A program made the position numbers and the translations under genes. This document shows positions 9,273 to 19,286 of a stretch of 64,000 nucleotides of DNA, one piece after another. Location of the stretch: positions 193,529,921-193,593,920 of the forward strand of contig NC_053393.1 in NCBI RefSeq assembly GCF_905171765.1, given 5' to 3'. This DNA comes from Bufo bufo. Its lineage: Eukaryota; Chordata; Amphibia; Anura; Bufonidae. The notes under the pieces are model-generated. The model was not told the DNA's origin. It worked only from the letters and a program-made list of their open reading frames with translations, and ran no database searches. How positions within the stretch are numbered: the first letter of the stretch is position 1; the number at the start of each line of letters is the position of its first letter.

Positions 9273-10715
9273 GTGTTTTCTGAAAAGGGTTGTCAGAAGT
9301 TACCACCTCACCGTCCTTATAATTGCCCGGTTAACCTGATTCCCGGGGCAAAATTACCCAAGACCAGGTTATATAATCTTTCGGGTCCCAAGAGACAAGC
9401 CATGAAAGATTATATCTCCGAGAGTCTGGCTAAGGGACACATCAGACCCTCTTCATCACCCGTGGCTGCAGGGTTTTTTTTTGTTAAAAAGAAAGATGGG
9501 GGCCTGCGTCCTTGCCTATTTTTCCGCGAACTAAACCGGATAACCATCCGAGACCCATACCCTCTTCCTCTCATTCCTGACCTGTTTAATCAGATTGCGG
9601 GTGCTAGGTGGTTCTCCAAACTTGATCTTAGGGGGGCCTACAATCTGATTCGTATCAAGGAAGGGGATGAGTGGAAGACAGCTTTTAACACCCCTGTGGG
9701 GCATTATGAAAATCTAGTCATGCCTTTCGGTCTGACCAATGCTCCTGCTGTCTTCCAACATTTCGTTAATGACATTTTTAGTCATCTTATCGGCAGGTTT
9801 GTGGTGATATACCTAGATGATATTTTAATTTATTCGTCTGATCTGAAAACACATGAGGTACATGTCAGACAGGTACTGCAGGTCCTACGGACTAATAAAT
9901 TATATGCGAAAATTGAAAAATGTGTCTTCGCCGTTCAGGAATCCACTGGCAAGTCACCATTTCTTGGTGCATATGGTTTTCATCCACAATTCTGTACTTT
10001 CAAAGAGGGGGGGTCTTCTGGGGTTCCCGAAGAGGAACGGTTTTCGTCATCTCTTTCATCTGTATGGCAGAAGGTGCAAGCTAACTTGAAAAATATGGGA
10101 TGTAAATATAAATGCATGGCTGATAAGAAACGGTCGCCAGGTCCGGACCTAGGAGTGAATGACTATGTTTGGTTATCTACTAGGAATATTAAGTTAAAGG
10201 TTCCCTCTTGGAAACTGGGTCCTAGGTTCATTGGTCCTTACAAAATAGTAGCCATCATTAACCTCGTGGCTTTTCGCCTGGAGCTACCTCAAACTTTTAA
10301 AATCCATAACGTCTTCCATAAATCGTTACTCAAAAAGTATGTTCCACCTCTAGAACCGTCACCGCTGCCACCCCCTCCTGTTGTTGTGGATGGTAATCTA
10401 GAGTTTCAAATATCCAAAATTGTTTATTCTCGTCGGGTCCGCCGCTCTCTTCAATATTTGGTGCATTGGAGGGGTTATGGTCCCGAGGAAAGAATGTGGG
10501 TCCCAGCGTCTGAGGTAAATGCTGACAGGTTAGTTCGGGCTTCTCATGCCTCTCATCCTGAGAGACCTAGTCCTGAGTGTCCGGAGGCCCCTCGTGGAAA
10601 GGGGGGTACTGTCACTAGGGTGTCAAGAGCCACGTCTGACTCTGTTATACCCGGGGTCAGGAAGTCGCAGCGGGTGGCTGTGCGCTCTATGTCTAAAGAT
10701 AGTGCTGTTTCTTAA
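9273..10715 (+). CDS. Gypsy B RT fused in frame to integrase C-terminus and chromodomain
   Basis: A single open frame of 480 codons with no stop. Residues 1-215 are the [21 protein letters not shown] start, [49 protein letters not shown] segment and the catalytic [14 protein letters not shown]. After KCVFAVQE it jumps directly to [17 protein letters not shown] of integrase, then [20 protein letters not shown] and [11 protein letters not shown], and finishes with a chromodomain ([32 protein letters not shown]). The deletion removes RNase H and the integrase core yet keeps frame. Both edges share QE codons, which suggests a microhomology deletion. Start and function are doubtful: the AUG at 9273 is internal. 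Confidence 0.8.
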   Translation: MFSEKGCQKLPPHRPYNCPVNLIPGAKLPKTRLYNLSGPKRQAMKDYISESLAKGHIRPSSSPVAAGFFFVKKKDGGLRPCLFFRELNRITIRDPYPLPLIPDLFNQIAGARWFSKLDLRGAYNLIRIKEGDEWKTAFNTPVGHYENLVMPFGLTNAPAVFQHFVNDIFSHLIGRFVVIYLDDILIYSSDLKTHEVHVRQVLQVLRTNKLYAKIEKCVFAVQESTGKSPFLGAYGFHPQFCTFKEGGSSGVPEEERFSSSLSSVWQKVQANLKNMGCKYKCMADKKRSPGPDLGVNDYVWLSTRNIKLKVPSWKLGPRFIGPYKIVAIINLVAFRLELPQTFKIHNVFHKSLLKKYVPPLEPSPLPPPPVVVDGNLEFQISKIVYSRRVRRSLQYLVHWRGYGPEERMWVPASEVNADRLVRASHASHPERPSPECPEAPRGKGGTVTRVSRATSDSVIPGVRKSQRVAVRSMSKDSAVS

Positions 10716-11275
10716 TGGTAGCTTTCTGGGTTTGCCTTGCAATCCTTTTCGGCTCACTCAGGGATCCGTAGCTTCTCCTCCTCAGCTGTTTCTTGTCCAG
10801 CAATCCCAACCTCCTTATATTCCCATCTCCCACTTCTCTGGTTGCCAGATATAGAGCTTCCTGCCTGGACTTCTATACTGACCCACTGGAGCTGTGTAGC
10901 TGTGATTCCTGGTTGTTGTTCCAGAGCGTTACCTTCCGGATCCCTGTTGGGCTTTTGTTGTCCGCTGTTGTCGCCCACCTGGGATTATATGTTTGTCTGT
11001 ATTGTCTGTCCTCTCTTTGGTGTTTCCCTTTAGTGTTAGTGGTGCGGACTAGTGTTCTCACCGCCCTATTCACTACGTAGGGCTCATCTCAGGGAAAGCC
11101 AGGGTTTAGGCACGTGATCGGTGTACGGGTGAGAAACCCGTCTAGGGACGTCAGGGCAGTCAGGTGCCAGCCTCAAGGTGAGTTAGGGGTCACCACCTTT
11201 CCCTCTCCCTTGGACAGGGCCTTCCCATTTCCCTCCCTTTGCGTCACATATGTGATCGGCACGCCGGTCATGACA
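10610..11275 (+). repeat. 3' LTR of Gypsy copy B
   Basis: Starts TGTCACTAGG directly after the purine tract 'ggaaaggggggtac' and ends CATGACA. At 666 bp it is close in length to the 668-bp LTRs of copy C. No second LTR of this copy is in the window. Confidence 0.7.
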
Positions 11276-11501
11276 ACTCCTCTATTATATAAAGGGTGAC
11301 ACTAGAACTATCTAGTGGGGGTTATCAATGTGGCCTGTTGTTACCATGCGCACATATGTACATACAGTCAGGTCCATAAATATTGGTACGTCGACACAAT
11401 TCTAACATTTTTTGCTCTATACACCACCACAATGGATTTGAAATGAAATGACCAAGATGTGCTTTAACTGCAGACTGTCAGCTTTAATTTGAAGGTACTT
11501 A

Positions 11502-12774
11502 CAGTGCTGCCCATAATTATTCATACCCCTGGCAAATTTTTACTTAAAGTTACATTTATTTAACCAGCAAGTAATTTTTTGACGGGAAATGACATAGGTG
11601 TCTCCCAAAAGATAATAAGATGATGTACAAGAGACATTATTGTGGGAAAAAAACATTTCTCAGCTTTTATTTACATTTGAGCAAAAAATACAAGATGTTC
11701 CGCACTGTGGAAAATCTCAGAGGACGTGGTCGGAAGCCAAAAGTGACACCTGTGCTGGCCAGAAGGATAGTTAGAGGTGAAAAAGAATCCAAGGATCACC
11801 ACCAAGGCCATCCTGATGAATCTGGGCTCTGCTGGTGGCAATGTCTCAAGGCAGACAATCCAACGGACACTGCACAATGCAGACAAAGGAGGATGTCACT
11901 TCTCCAGATAAGGCACACAAAAGCTCGCTTGGCCTTTGAAAAAGCTCATCTGGACAAAGAAGAAGACTTCTGGTCTTCTGTGTTATGTTCAGATGAAACA
12001 AAAATTTAATTGTTTGGTCACAATGATGTTTCCTTCATTTGGCGTAAAAAAGGAGAAGCCTTCAAACTAAAGAACACCATCCCCACTGTCAAACATAGTG
12101 GTGGGAACCTAATGCTTTGGGGGTGTTTTTCAGCCAATGGACCAGGGAACCTAATCACAGTAAACGGCACCATGAAAAAAAAGCAATACATGAGGATTCT
12201 CAACGACAACATCAGGCAGTCTGCAGAGAAACTTGGCCTTGGGCACCAGTGGACATTTCAGCCTGACAATGACCCAAAACACACAGCAAAAGTGGTGAAG
12301 AAATGGTTAGCAGACAACAACTTTAAAATTTTGGAGTGGCCCAGCCAGAGTCCAGACTTGAATCCAATTGACAATCTGTGGAGGGAGCTAAAGATCAGGG
12401 TGATGGCAAGAAGACCCTCCAACCTGAAAGATTTGGAGCTCATTGCTAAAGATGAATGGGCAAAAATACCTGTGGAGACATGCAAAAAGCTGGTCTGCAA
12501 TTATAGGAAGCGTTTGATTGCTGTAATAGCCAATAAAGGCTTTTCTATTGATTATTGAGAAGGGTATGAATAATTTTGGACTGGACAATTTTTGCTCAAA
12601 TGTAAATAAAAGCTGAGAATTTTTTTCCCCCACAATAATGCCTCTTGTATACCGTCTTATTATCTTTTGGGAGACACCGATGTCATTTCCTGTAAAAAAA
12701 ATTACTTGCTGGTTGAATAAAAGTAACTTTAAGTCAAAATTTGCCAGGGGTATGAATAATTATGGGCAGCACTG
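11502..12774 (+). mobile_element. Tc1 transposon (inner)
   Basis: The inverted termini are 'cagtgctgcccataattatt' and 'aataattatgggcagcactg', each flanked by TA inside the left repeat of the outer Tc1. The repeats also include the phrase 'cccctggcaaatttt' and its inverse, and an inner copy near 11570-11700 and 12590-12670 ('tctcccaaaagataataaga' and inverse). The length is 1273 bp, shorter than a full Tc1 because the N-terminal coding region is partly deleted. Confidence 0.9.
11697..12558 (+). pseudogene. inner Tc1 transposase, broken
   Basis: DDE transposase remnant. The DNA-binding N-terminus is missing; homology starts at MFRTVENLRGRGRKPKVTP. The frame is shifted between about 11780 and 11890 and returns at RRMSLLQIRHTKARLAFEKAH. 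SDETKI carries the first catalytic Asp; the next codon is TAA (12007-12009), where relatives have Glu, giving a premature stop. The second part is open: HSGGNLMLWGCFSANGPGNL, then QPDNDPKHTAK with the second Asp, then WPSQSPDLNPID. The third catalytic residue, normally Glu, is Asp (codon GAC). Spacing between the last two is 34 residues. Deletion, frameshifts, stop and active-site change together make it inactive. Confidence 0.9.
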
Positions 12775-12997
12775 TACATCCAAATTAGGTGAACAGTGTA
12801 GGAATTACAACAGTTTGCATATGTGCCTCCCACGTGTTTAGAGACCAAAAGTAATGGGACAATTGGCTTCTCAGCTGTTCCATGGCCAGGTGTGTGCTAT
12901 TCCCTCATTATCCCAATTACAATGAGCAGATAAAAGGTCCAGAGTTCATTTCAAGTGTGCTATTTGCATTTAGAATCTGTTGCCGTCAACTCTCAAG

Positions 12998-13996
12998 ATG
13001 AGCTCCAAAGAGCTGTCACTATCAGTGAAGCAAGCCATCATTAGCCTGAAAAAACAAAACAAAACCATCAGAGAAATAGCAAAAACATTAGGCGTGGCCA
13101 AAACAACTGTTTGGAACATTCTTAAAAAGAAGGAACGCATCGGTGAGCTCAGCAACACCAAAAGACCATGGAAAACAACTGTGGTGGATGACCGAAGAAT
13201 TTGTTCCCTGGTGAAGAAAACACCCTTCACAACAGTTGGCCAGATCAAGAACACTCTCCAGGAGGTAGGTGTATGTGTGTCAAAGTCAACAATCAAGAGA
13301 AGACTTCACCAGAGGGAATACAGAGTGTTCACCACAAGATGTAAACCATTGGTGAGCCTCAAAAACAGGAAGGCCAAATTAGAGTTTGCCAAACGACATC
13401 TAAAAAAGCCTTCACAGTTCAGGAGCAACATCCTATGGAAAGATGAGACCAAGATCAACTTGTACCAGAGTGATGGGAAGAGAAGAGTCTGGAGAAGGAA
13501 AGGAACTGCTCATGATCCTAAGCATACCACCTCATCAGTAAAGCATGGTGGTGGTAGTGTCATGGCGTGGGCATGTATGGCTGCCAATGGAACTGGTTCT
13601 CTTGTATTTATTGATGATGTGACTGCTGACAAAAGCAGAAGGATGAATTCTGAAGTGTTTCGGGCAATATTATCTGTTCATATTCAGCCAAATGCTTCAG
13701 AACTCTTCCGAAGGCACTTCACAGTGCAGATGGACAATGACCCAAAGCATACTGCAAAAGCAACGAACAAGTCTTTTAAGGGAAAGAAGTGGAATGTTAT
13801 ACAATGGCCAAGTCAATCATCTGACCTGAATCCGATTGAGCATGCATTTCACCTGCTGAAGACAAAACTGAAGGGAAAATGCCCCAAGAACAAGCAGGAA
13901 CTGAAGACAGTTGCAGTAGAGGCCTGGCAGAGCATCACCAGGGATGAAACCCAGCGTCTGGTGATGTCTGTGTTCCAGACTTCAGGCTGTAATTGA
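12998..13996 (+). CDS. outer Tc1 transposase, nearly intact
   Basis: DD34E Tc1 transposase, cut-and-paste with TA target. I chose the second in-frame Met (MSSKELSLSVKQ) as the start because it matches the family's usual N-terminus; counting below starts from the upstream Met at 12980. Helix-turn-helix domains cover about residues 10-115 (SVKQAIISLKKQNKTIREIAKTL...). The catalytic triad is Asp155 (KDETKINLYQ), Asp252 (QMDNDPKHTAK) and Glu287 (WPSQSSDLNPIEH), with 34 residues between the last two. A one-base loss near 13970 shifts the frame; the present C-terminus is FQTSGCN, while the other frame continues with the usual VIDCKGFSTKY-like end. So it is one frameshift from intact. Confidence 0.85.
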   Translation: MSSKELSLSVKQAIISLKKQNKTIREIAKTLGVAKTTVWNILKKKERIGELSNTKRPWKTTVVDDRRICSLVKKTPFTTVGQIKNTLQEVGVCVSKSTIKRRLHQREYRVFTTRCKPLVSLKNRKAKLEFAKRHLKKPSQFRSNILWKDETKINLYQSDGKRRVWRRKGTAHDPKHTTSSVKHGGGSVMAWACMAANGTGSLVFIDDVTADKSRRMNSEVFRAILSVHIQPNASELFRRHFTVQMDNDPKHTAKATNKSFKGKKWNVIQWPSQSSDLNPIEHAFHLLKTKLKGKCPKNKQELKTVAVEAWQSITRDETQRLVMSVFQTSGCN

Positions 13997-14394
13997 CTGC
14001 AAAGGATTTTCAACCAAGTATTAAAAAGTGAAAGTTTGATTTATGATTATTATTATTCTGTCCCATTACTTTTGGTCCCTTAACAATTGAGAGGCAAATA
14101 TGCAAACTGCTGTAATTCCTACACCCATCTGATTTGGATGAAAATACCCTCAAATTAAAGCTGCCAGTCTGCAGTTAAAGCACATCTTGTTCTTTTCATT
14201 TCAAATCCATTGTGGTGGTGTATACAGCCAAAAATGTTAGAATTGTGTCGATGTCCCAATATTTATGGACCTGACTGTATATAGTAAAGTCATACTTTAC
14301 ACCAAAATATATCATTTGCAGTTTCTTTTGCAATTTGGAGCAGTACAGGAGCAAGATGCTACAATAGTATGTGATGCCTAGCACACTACTGGGA

Positions 14395-15025
14395 GTATCA
14401 GCGTAAACAGAGATGGTCCTGGTATACTCTGGTAATATACCCTAATGGTGACAGAGTAAGTATCCTAAAAAAGGGACCTCATACAGGAACCTCCTGGTGT
14501 CACCCTAGAAAACCCAAAAAATAGAACTCACAACGATATATGCAAGGTTTACAAATAAAAATAACCACCAAACACAAATTCATTAATAGCAACCACTAGA
14601 CTAGACAGTGAGTTATGCCTCAAAATGGAAGAATGCACATAAAATCACATTCCCAGCTCAAGCTGTAAATGAGGAGCCCATTACATAATATATACAAGAG
14701 GTGCAGATAACACATCCTAAAAGCAGATTCAAAATACGGTGTGCAAGTCACATCATGTCCAAGCTCCTTTCCCCAGAGTGTCTGGTTCATTTGAGGACAG
14801 ATTAATAATTTGTAGGTACTGATAAGGCATAAAGTAGGACACAGGTGTAACAGGTGCATTAATAGAACATACAAACAGCTAGAAAGCAAACAAAATGCTT
14901 CTATGCATGCACAGTTGATATTGCACAAGGGTAAGGGCCAGGAAAGAAAATTTAGCCACAAGAGTATAAACTCATCAGTCTCACTTGATTACTCCAAAGA
15001 TGCTCATAACATGAAAATAAAGTAA
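14395..15025 (-). repeat. unidentified dispersed repeat, copy 1
   Basis: Matches, in reverse complement, the stretch at about 23770-24690. Shared phrases (minus strand) include 'tttcatgttatgagcatc', 'attaatctgtcc', and peptides such as LICPQMNQTL and IYSLSWECDFMCI. Both copies end with 'agggtgacaccaggaggttc'-like sequence. The partial peptide similarity could be nothing more than DNA similarity. I do not recognise the family. Confidence 0.5.
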
Positions 15026-15571
15026 GGGCTTGTTCACATCAACGTTATGGATTCCATTTTTGTTTTCCGGTATAACATGGTTATAACGGAAAATAACAGA
15101 GTCCATAAGACGGAAGTCAAAACAGAGGCCTTTAAGAGGCATTCCGTTTTGATCCTTCATAATACAAGTCTATGGGCAGCATAACGGATCCATTATGCAG
15201 TCCAGTCCTGCATAACGGAAATCAGGACGGATCCGTTATGTTGCCCATAGACTTGTATTATGATAGAATGCAAAACGGAAGCCTTTAAGAGGCATTCCGA
15301 TTTGATCCGTCATAATAGAAGTCTATGGGAATCATAATGGATCCGTCTGGTTTCCGTTATGCAGAATGGAAAAAAAGTCCTGTCGACAGGACTTGGTTTT
15401 CTGTCTTGCATAACGGGAACCAGACGGATCCATTATGATTCCCATAGACTTCTATTATGACGTATCAAACCGGAATGCCTCATAAAGGCTTCAGTTTTTA
15501 CTTCCGTCTTATGGATTCCATTATTTTCGGTTATCAAAAATGGAATCCTTAATGGTGATGTGAACCTGTCC
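15026..15571. mobile_element. PIF/Harbinger-type MITE (TAA duplication)
   Basis: The ends are 'gggcttgttcacatcaac' and 'ggtgatgtgaacctgtcc', flanked by TAA on both sides (15023-15025 and 15572-15574). The 546-bp interior is built of repeated inverted phrases such as 'aacggatccattatg', 'aataacagagtcc' and 'cccatagacttgtattatga'. No coding. It sits at the edge of the unidentified repeat copy 1. Confidence 0.6.
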
Positions 15572-16446
15572 TAATTGATCCTCAGGCGATAACTGTCATT
15601 TAGTAAAAAAAAAAAATTAAGGGAACACAATATAACCCCAAGTCAGTTAAACTTCAGTATAATACACTACCAGCCAATCTCATGTACAATTTGCCTTTTT
15701 TCTGTGCGGAAATTGACTTGCTGTGCAAATTTTAAAATCTTCAGCATGTCAATTATTTGTGCGATTTTTTTTTGTGTGAATTTAACCCTTTTCAACGTAA
15801 GAAGATACACAAATAACATGCGTTTTTTGGTGCAGAAACGCACAGAAATCCGCACGAAAAACCACACCGATTTTCTGTTTTGAAACCTGCACCCGTGTGC
15901 GGGTAGCCTTAGGAAGCATAAGTGATCATGAATCAATTTCACCTGCTTTGGTGCAAATAGAAGTGGAAACACGTGCAATAGAGATGCAGTAAGGCAACAC
16001 TCAAAAAGAGAATGGTTTTGCAGGTTCTGACCACAGACTATTCTCTTCTTCATGACTGATTCTTCACTAGTTTAGCATTTTGCTTGTGTCCTTGCTGCTA
16101 CCGGTAGCATGAGGCAGTATCTGCTGTCCAATCAGGTTGCACAGATAGTTCTGCTCTTCCATGATGGCAAATCCATGTGTCATTACCAGAAGGTTTGCTG
16201 TGTGTCCCAGCACAGCCTCAAGTGCATGGAACATATATGTTAATTGGAGACAAATGGCAAGGCAGAGTAGATTGAAAAGGCAGGCAGACTATAGAATGTA
16301 AAGTGTAGAATGGCTTGGTCTGGAATTGAAGAATGGGCGAATAGTTGGTGACTTTTTTCTCAAACAATAGATTTTTATACCCAGCATGACACAAGCATAT
16401 CATTAACATAGCTTAAAATGCTGCAGTCTGCTGCTGTGTATAGACA
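15572..16446. other. no gene; possible Harbinger-like fragment
   Basis: Positions about 15660-15908 end in 'gtgtgcgggtagcc' followed by TTA, resembling the right end of the Harbinger-type MITEs here. The interior has 'cgcacagaaatccgcacg'; no left end is visible. From 15912 to 16446 I see no recognisable feature. Confidence 0.35.
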
Positions 16447-16849
16447 TTAAAGGGGTTATCCAAGACTATAAAAATGCTCCCCATATGCCAGGCCCCTCAC
16501 AATGAATATACTCACCCCGCTCCCTGTGATGCTCCTGGTCCCCGCACCGCCGTAGTTGCTTCTCCTCATGCGCGAATGAAAACATCCGGTGTCGGGGGGA
16601 GCAGCCAATGGCAGGCAGGGACGGGGATGAGCCTCCCTAGCGTCACCCGCGATGCTAGGGAGGCTCATCCCCGTCATCGCCTGCCATTGGCTGCTCACCT
16701 CCGACACCGGATGTTTTCATCTGGGCACGTGGAGAAGCAGCAGCGGCGATGCGAGGACCAGGAGCGGCGTGGGGAGACTGGTAAGTATATTCAATGTGAG
16801 GGGCCCGGCATATGTGGGGGCATTTTATAGGATTGTATAACCTCTTTAA
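16447..16849. mobile_element. T2/Kolobok-like palindromic MITE
   Basis: Bounded by TTAA, with ends 'ttaaaggggttatccaagac' and 'gattgtataacctctttaa'. The arms are largely self-complementary: 'ccaggcccctcac' to 'gtgaggggcccgg', and 'gcctccctagcgtcac' with its inverse around 16650. It shares its right TTAA with the next MITE. About 400 bp, no coding. Confidence 0.6.
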
Positions 16850-17359
16850 AGGGGTTGTCCGAGTTCCGAGCTGAACCCGGAAATACCCATAATTTCACCC
16901 AGGCAGCCCCCCTGATGTTAGCATCGGAGCATTTCATGCTCCGATGCTCTCCTTTGCCCTGCGCTAGTTCGTGCAGGGCAAGGGCTATTTTATTTACAAT
17001 AACACACTGCCGGGCGGAGGCTTCCGCCCAACAGTGTGTTCAGTGATGTCACCGGCTATGACGGGCGGGCTTTATCGCTGCCCTAGCTGTTTTAGAGGCT
17101 AGGGCAGCGCTAAAGCCCGCCCATCAGTGCCGGTGACATCACCGGGTTCACTGCTGGGCGGAAGCCTCCGCCTGGCAGCCCTATGGAGAGCCCGGTATGT
17201 CACCGGAACTCCAGAAAATGCCTTTGCCCTGCTCGATTTAGCGCAGGGCAAAGGAGAGCATCGGAGCATGAACTGCTCCGATGCTGAAGTCAGGGGGGCT
17301 GCCTGGGTGAAAATAGGGATATATCCGGGTTCAGCTCTGAACCTAGACAACCCATTTAA
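16846..17359. mobile_element. T2/Kolobok-like palindromic MITE
   Basis: The ends are 'ttaaaggggttgtccgagtt' and 'ctagacaacccatttaa'. Long inner complementarity includes 'gctccgatgctctcctttgc' against 'gcaaaggagagcatcggagc', and 'ggcttccgccc' against 'gggcggaagcc'. It abuts the previous MITE and shares its TTAA. A truncated relative lies at 26698-27054. Confidence 0.65.
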
Positions 17360-17949
17360 TGGTTCACATGCAGTACATGACATCATCAATACATTTTATG
17401 CATTCACATTACAACAACGGAACATTATTATTCATATGCATAATGGCATCAAAGCATTATTATTCATAATCATGACAAGGTATGCAGGAGAAGCTACACC
17501 TCTTAGTATACGTTATAGTTCTTGATTCGCTGAAAGTTCTATATCACGTTAAGCCTGTGGAAATCTAATATAGTCTCTTAGGAGTCATATAACAATAATC
17601 TTTAATTTTACTTTCTTTATTGTTCTTATCCTCTGAAAGAAACATATGAATGATAAAACATTACAAACTTTGTCACTAACACATCATTTTGACACAATTG
17701 TAATATATCAATATATCAACACTCTATACTAGAATCCCATCTATACTAGAAGGGTTAATTACACAATAAATACATTAATATATCACTTTTACTCCACAAG
17801 CCTCTCTACTCACCAGGTCAACATTAACACTTAGATACATGTATTAGAAGACATATCATATAACGGATTACTGCAGGCTTTTATTCTCTATTAAGAACAC
17901 AGACATTACTTCATACACTAATAGACAAAATTACTTTCCAGTAATCTCT
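17360..17949. other. no recognisable feature
   Basis: AT-rich sequence. I see no gene, repeat unit or structured element. Confidence 0.4.
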
Positions 17950-18268
17950 TTAAATGAAATCTGTCAGCTCCAAAGCACCCCCTAGACTAGAGTAAGCGGT
18001 GTATAATGTAAGTGGTGCTGAGTCCGGTTATGTAACTTTTGTGCTCCCACAAACCAGCAGTAAAATGCATTGAGAGGCCTCCTCTTTGAGTCCTCTCCAT
18101 TATGTATGTCAGTGCACGTAAGTCCTCTCCATGCATTTTACTGCTGATTTGTCAGAGCACAGGATCGGAATGCCAGTGAGTATGAAGATAAAAATGACAT
18201 CACCACTTACTCTATTCACCGTTTACTCTAGTTTCGGGGGTGTTTCTGAAGTGACAGACTCCCTTTAA
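17950..18268. mobile_element. T2/Kolobok-like MITE
   Basis: The ends are 'ttaaatgaaatctgtcagct' and 'agtgacagactccctttaa'. Inner inverted phrases are 'agagtaagcggtgtataatg' and 'cttactctattcaccg', and 'agcagtaaaatgcat' and 'atgcattttactgct'. 319 bp, no coding. Confidence 0.6.
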
Positions 18269-18295
18269 AGTAGAATTATAAGATGGCTGACTAGA

Positions 18296-19140
18296 AGAAG
18301 ATGGCTGATGACAAGACCTTATTTTCTTACATCCTGCTGCTCCTTTTTGAGAGGAGAAACAGGAGGTTTACAGCCAGAACACTACAAAATAACCTCCAGT
18401 GGGCTAGTGTTTGTCAAAAACATACTCCATAAGGGTGGCATGAGAATCCAATGTTCTGTAGTAGGACCTGTGCTCAGTCCTGCACCATGCAGCTCAATTG
18501 GCACTCTCCAGAGAACACCACAATGGGCAAGTCTGCCATTGGAACCCCATTCCCTACACAGATGAGAGCAGGTTCACACTGAGACATGAAAGACATGAAA
18601 GAGTTTGGAGATGCAGTGGTGAATGGTATACTCTTGGTGCAGGACAATGGGCAGCCTCATGTGGCCAGAGTGTATAGGCAATTCCTGGATGACAAATGCA
18701 TTCATGCCATTGACTGGCCCTCATGTTCCCCAGACCTGAATCCAATTGAGAAACTCTGGGACAATCTGTATCAGTGCTTCTGTCACCACAAAGTAGCGCC
18801 ACTGTCTATGAGCTCACAGATTTCCTGATACAGCTCTGGGAGAAGATTCCACAGGACACCATCCACTGTCTCATCAGGAGTGTATACAGGCACTTAGGAA
18901 CCATACACCCTTTTAAGTCACATTATAATTGCTGTAATGAAAATCAAGCAAACTGAATCTGACTGTGATTTGGAATCCTGCCATCAATGGGCTGATGACT
19001 TTGGTTTCCATTGCCTCTTGACACCTCATTTTGTTCTCAATCAATTACACAGTTTGTATCAGTAAAGACTTTCATTTAGAATCCTTCGTTCATCAAGATA
19101 TGATATATGATTTAAGTGTTCCCTTAATGTTTTTGAGAAG
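18296..19140 (+). pseudogene. Tc1/mariner transposase remnant
   Basis: Discontinuous plus-strand remains: YTDESRFTLRHE (first catalytic Asp, near 18560), then after an internal deletion LVQDNGQPHVARVYRQFL (second Asp) and DWPSCSPDLNPIEKLWDNL (Glu). There are 34 residues between the last two, so the type is DD34E. The frame shifts near 18815 and continues with LIQLWEKIPQDTIHCLI. It differs from the other Tc1 families in the window (DNGQPH rather than DNDPKH). The central deletion and frameshift make it dead. No clear inverted terminus is visible on the left. Confidence 0.75.
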
Positions 19141-19224
19141 TGTATTAAAACACAAGACCGAGCATCATTCCGTGCCACAAGAAGCGATATGAGCATATCT
19201 ATGCAACACAAATTTTCTTCATGC

Positions 19225-19250
19225 CTGTATATATATATATATATATATAC
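19225..19250. repeat. (AT)n microsatellite
   Basis: A run of alternating T and A about 25 bp long within 'gcctgtatatat'. Confidence 0.9.
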
Positions 19251-19286
19251 TGAATACAGGTAAACAAAGCAAATGAAAGCGCTTTG

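Larger units (their letters stand above)
9240..11275 (+). mobile_element. Ty3/Gypsy chromovirus copy B, 5'-truncated with internal deletion
   Basis: A plus-strand copy starting abruptly in the protease-RT linker ([20 protein letters not shown]) and ending in a 3' LTR at 10610-11275. Its 5' part is missing and it abuts copy A in opposite orientation at about 9235-9245. RNase H and the integrase zinc finger and core are deleted. Confidence 0.85.
11365..14277 (+). mobile_element. Tc1 transposon (outer), interrupted by a second Tc1
   Basis: The terminal inverted repeats begin 'cagtcaggtccataaatatt' on the left and end 'atatttatggacctgactg' on the right, flanked by TA. The repeats run about 220 bp and extend to 'agaccaaaagtaatgggac', the length expected for Tc1 elements with long inverted repeats. 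The left repeat is split at 11501 by the inner Tc1 (11502-12774) and resumes at 12775 with 'catccaaattaggtgaac'. Without the insert the element is about 1.64 kb. Confidence 0.9.

Noticed and set aside
16474..16830. 118-codon open frame over the MITE
   Set aside because: GC-rich palindromic MITE sequence gives long frames on both strands by chance.
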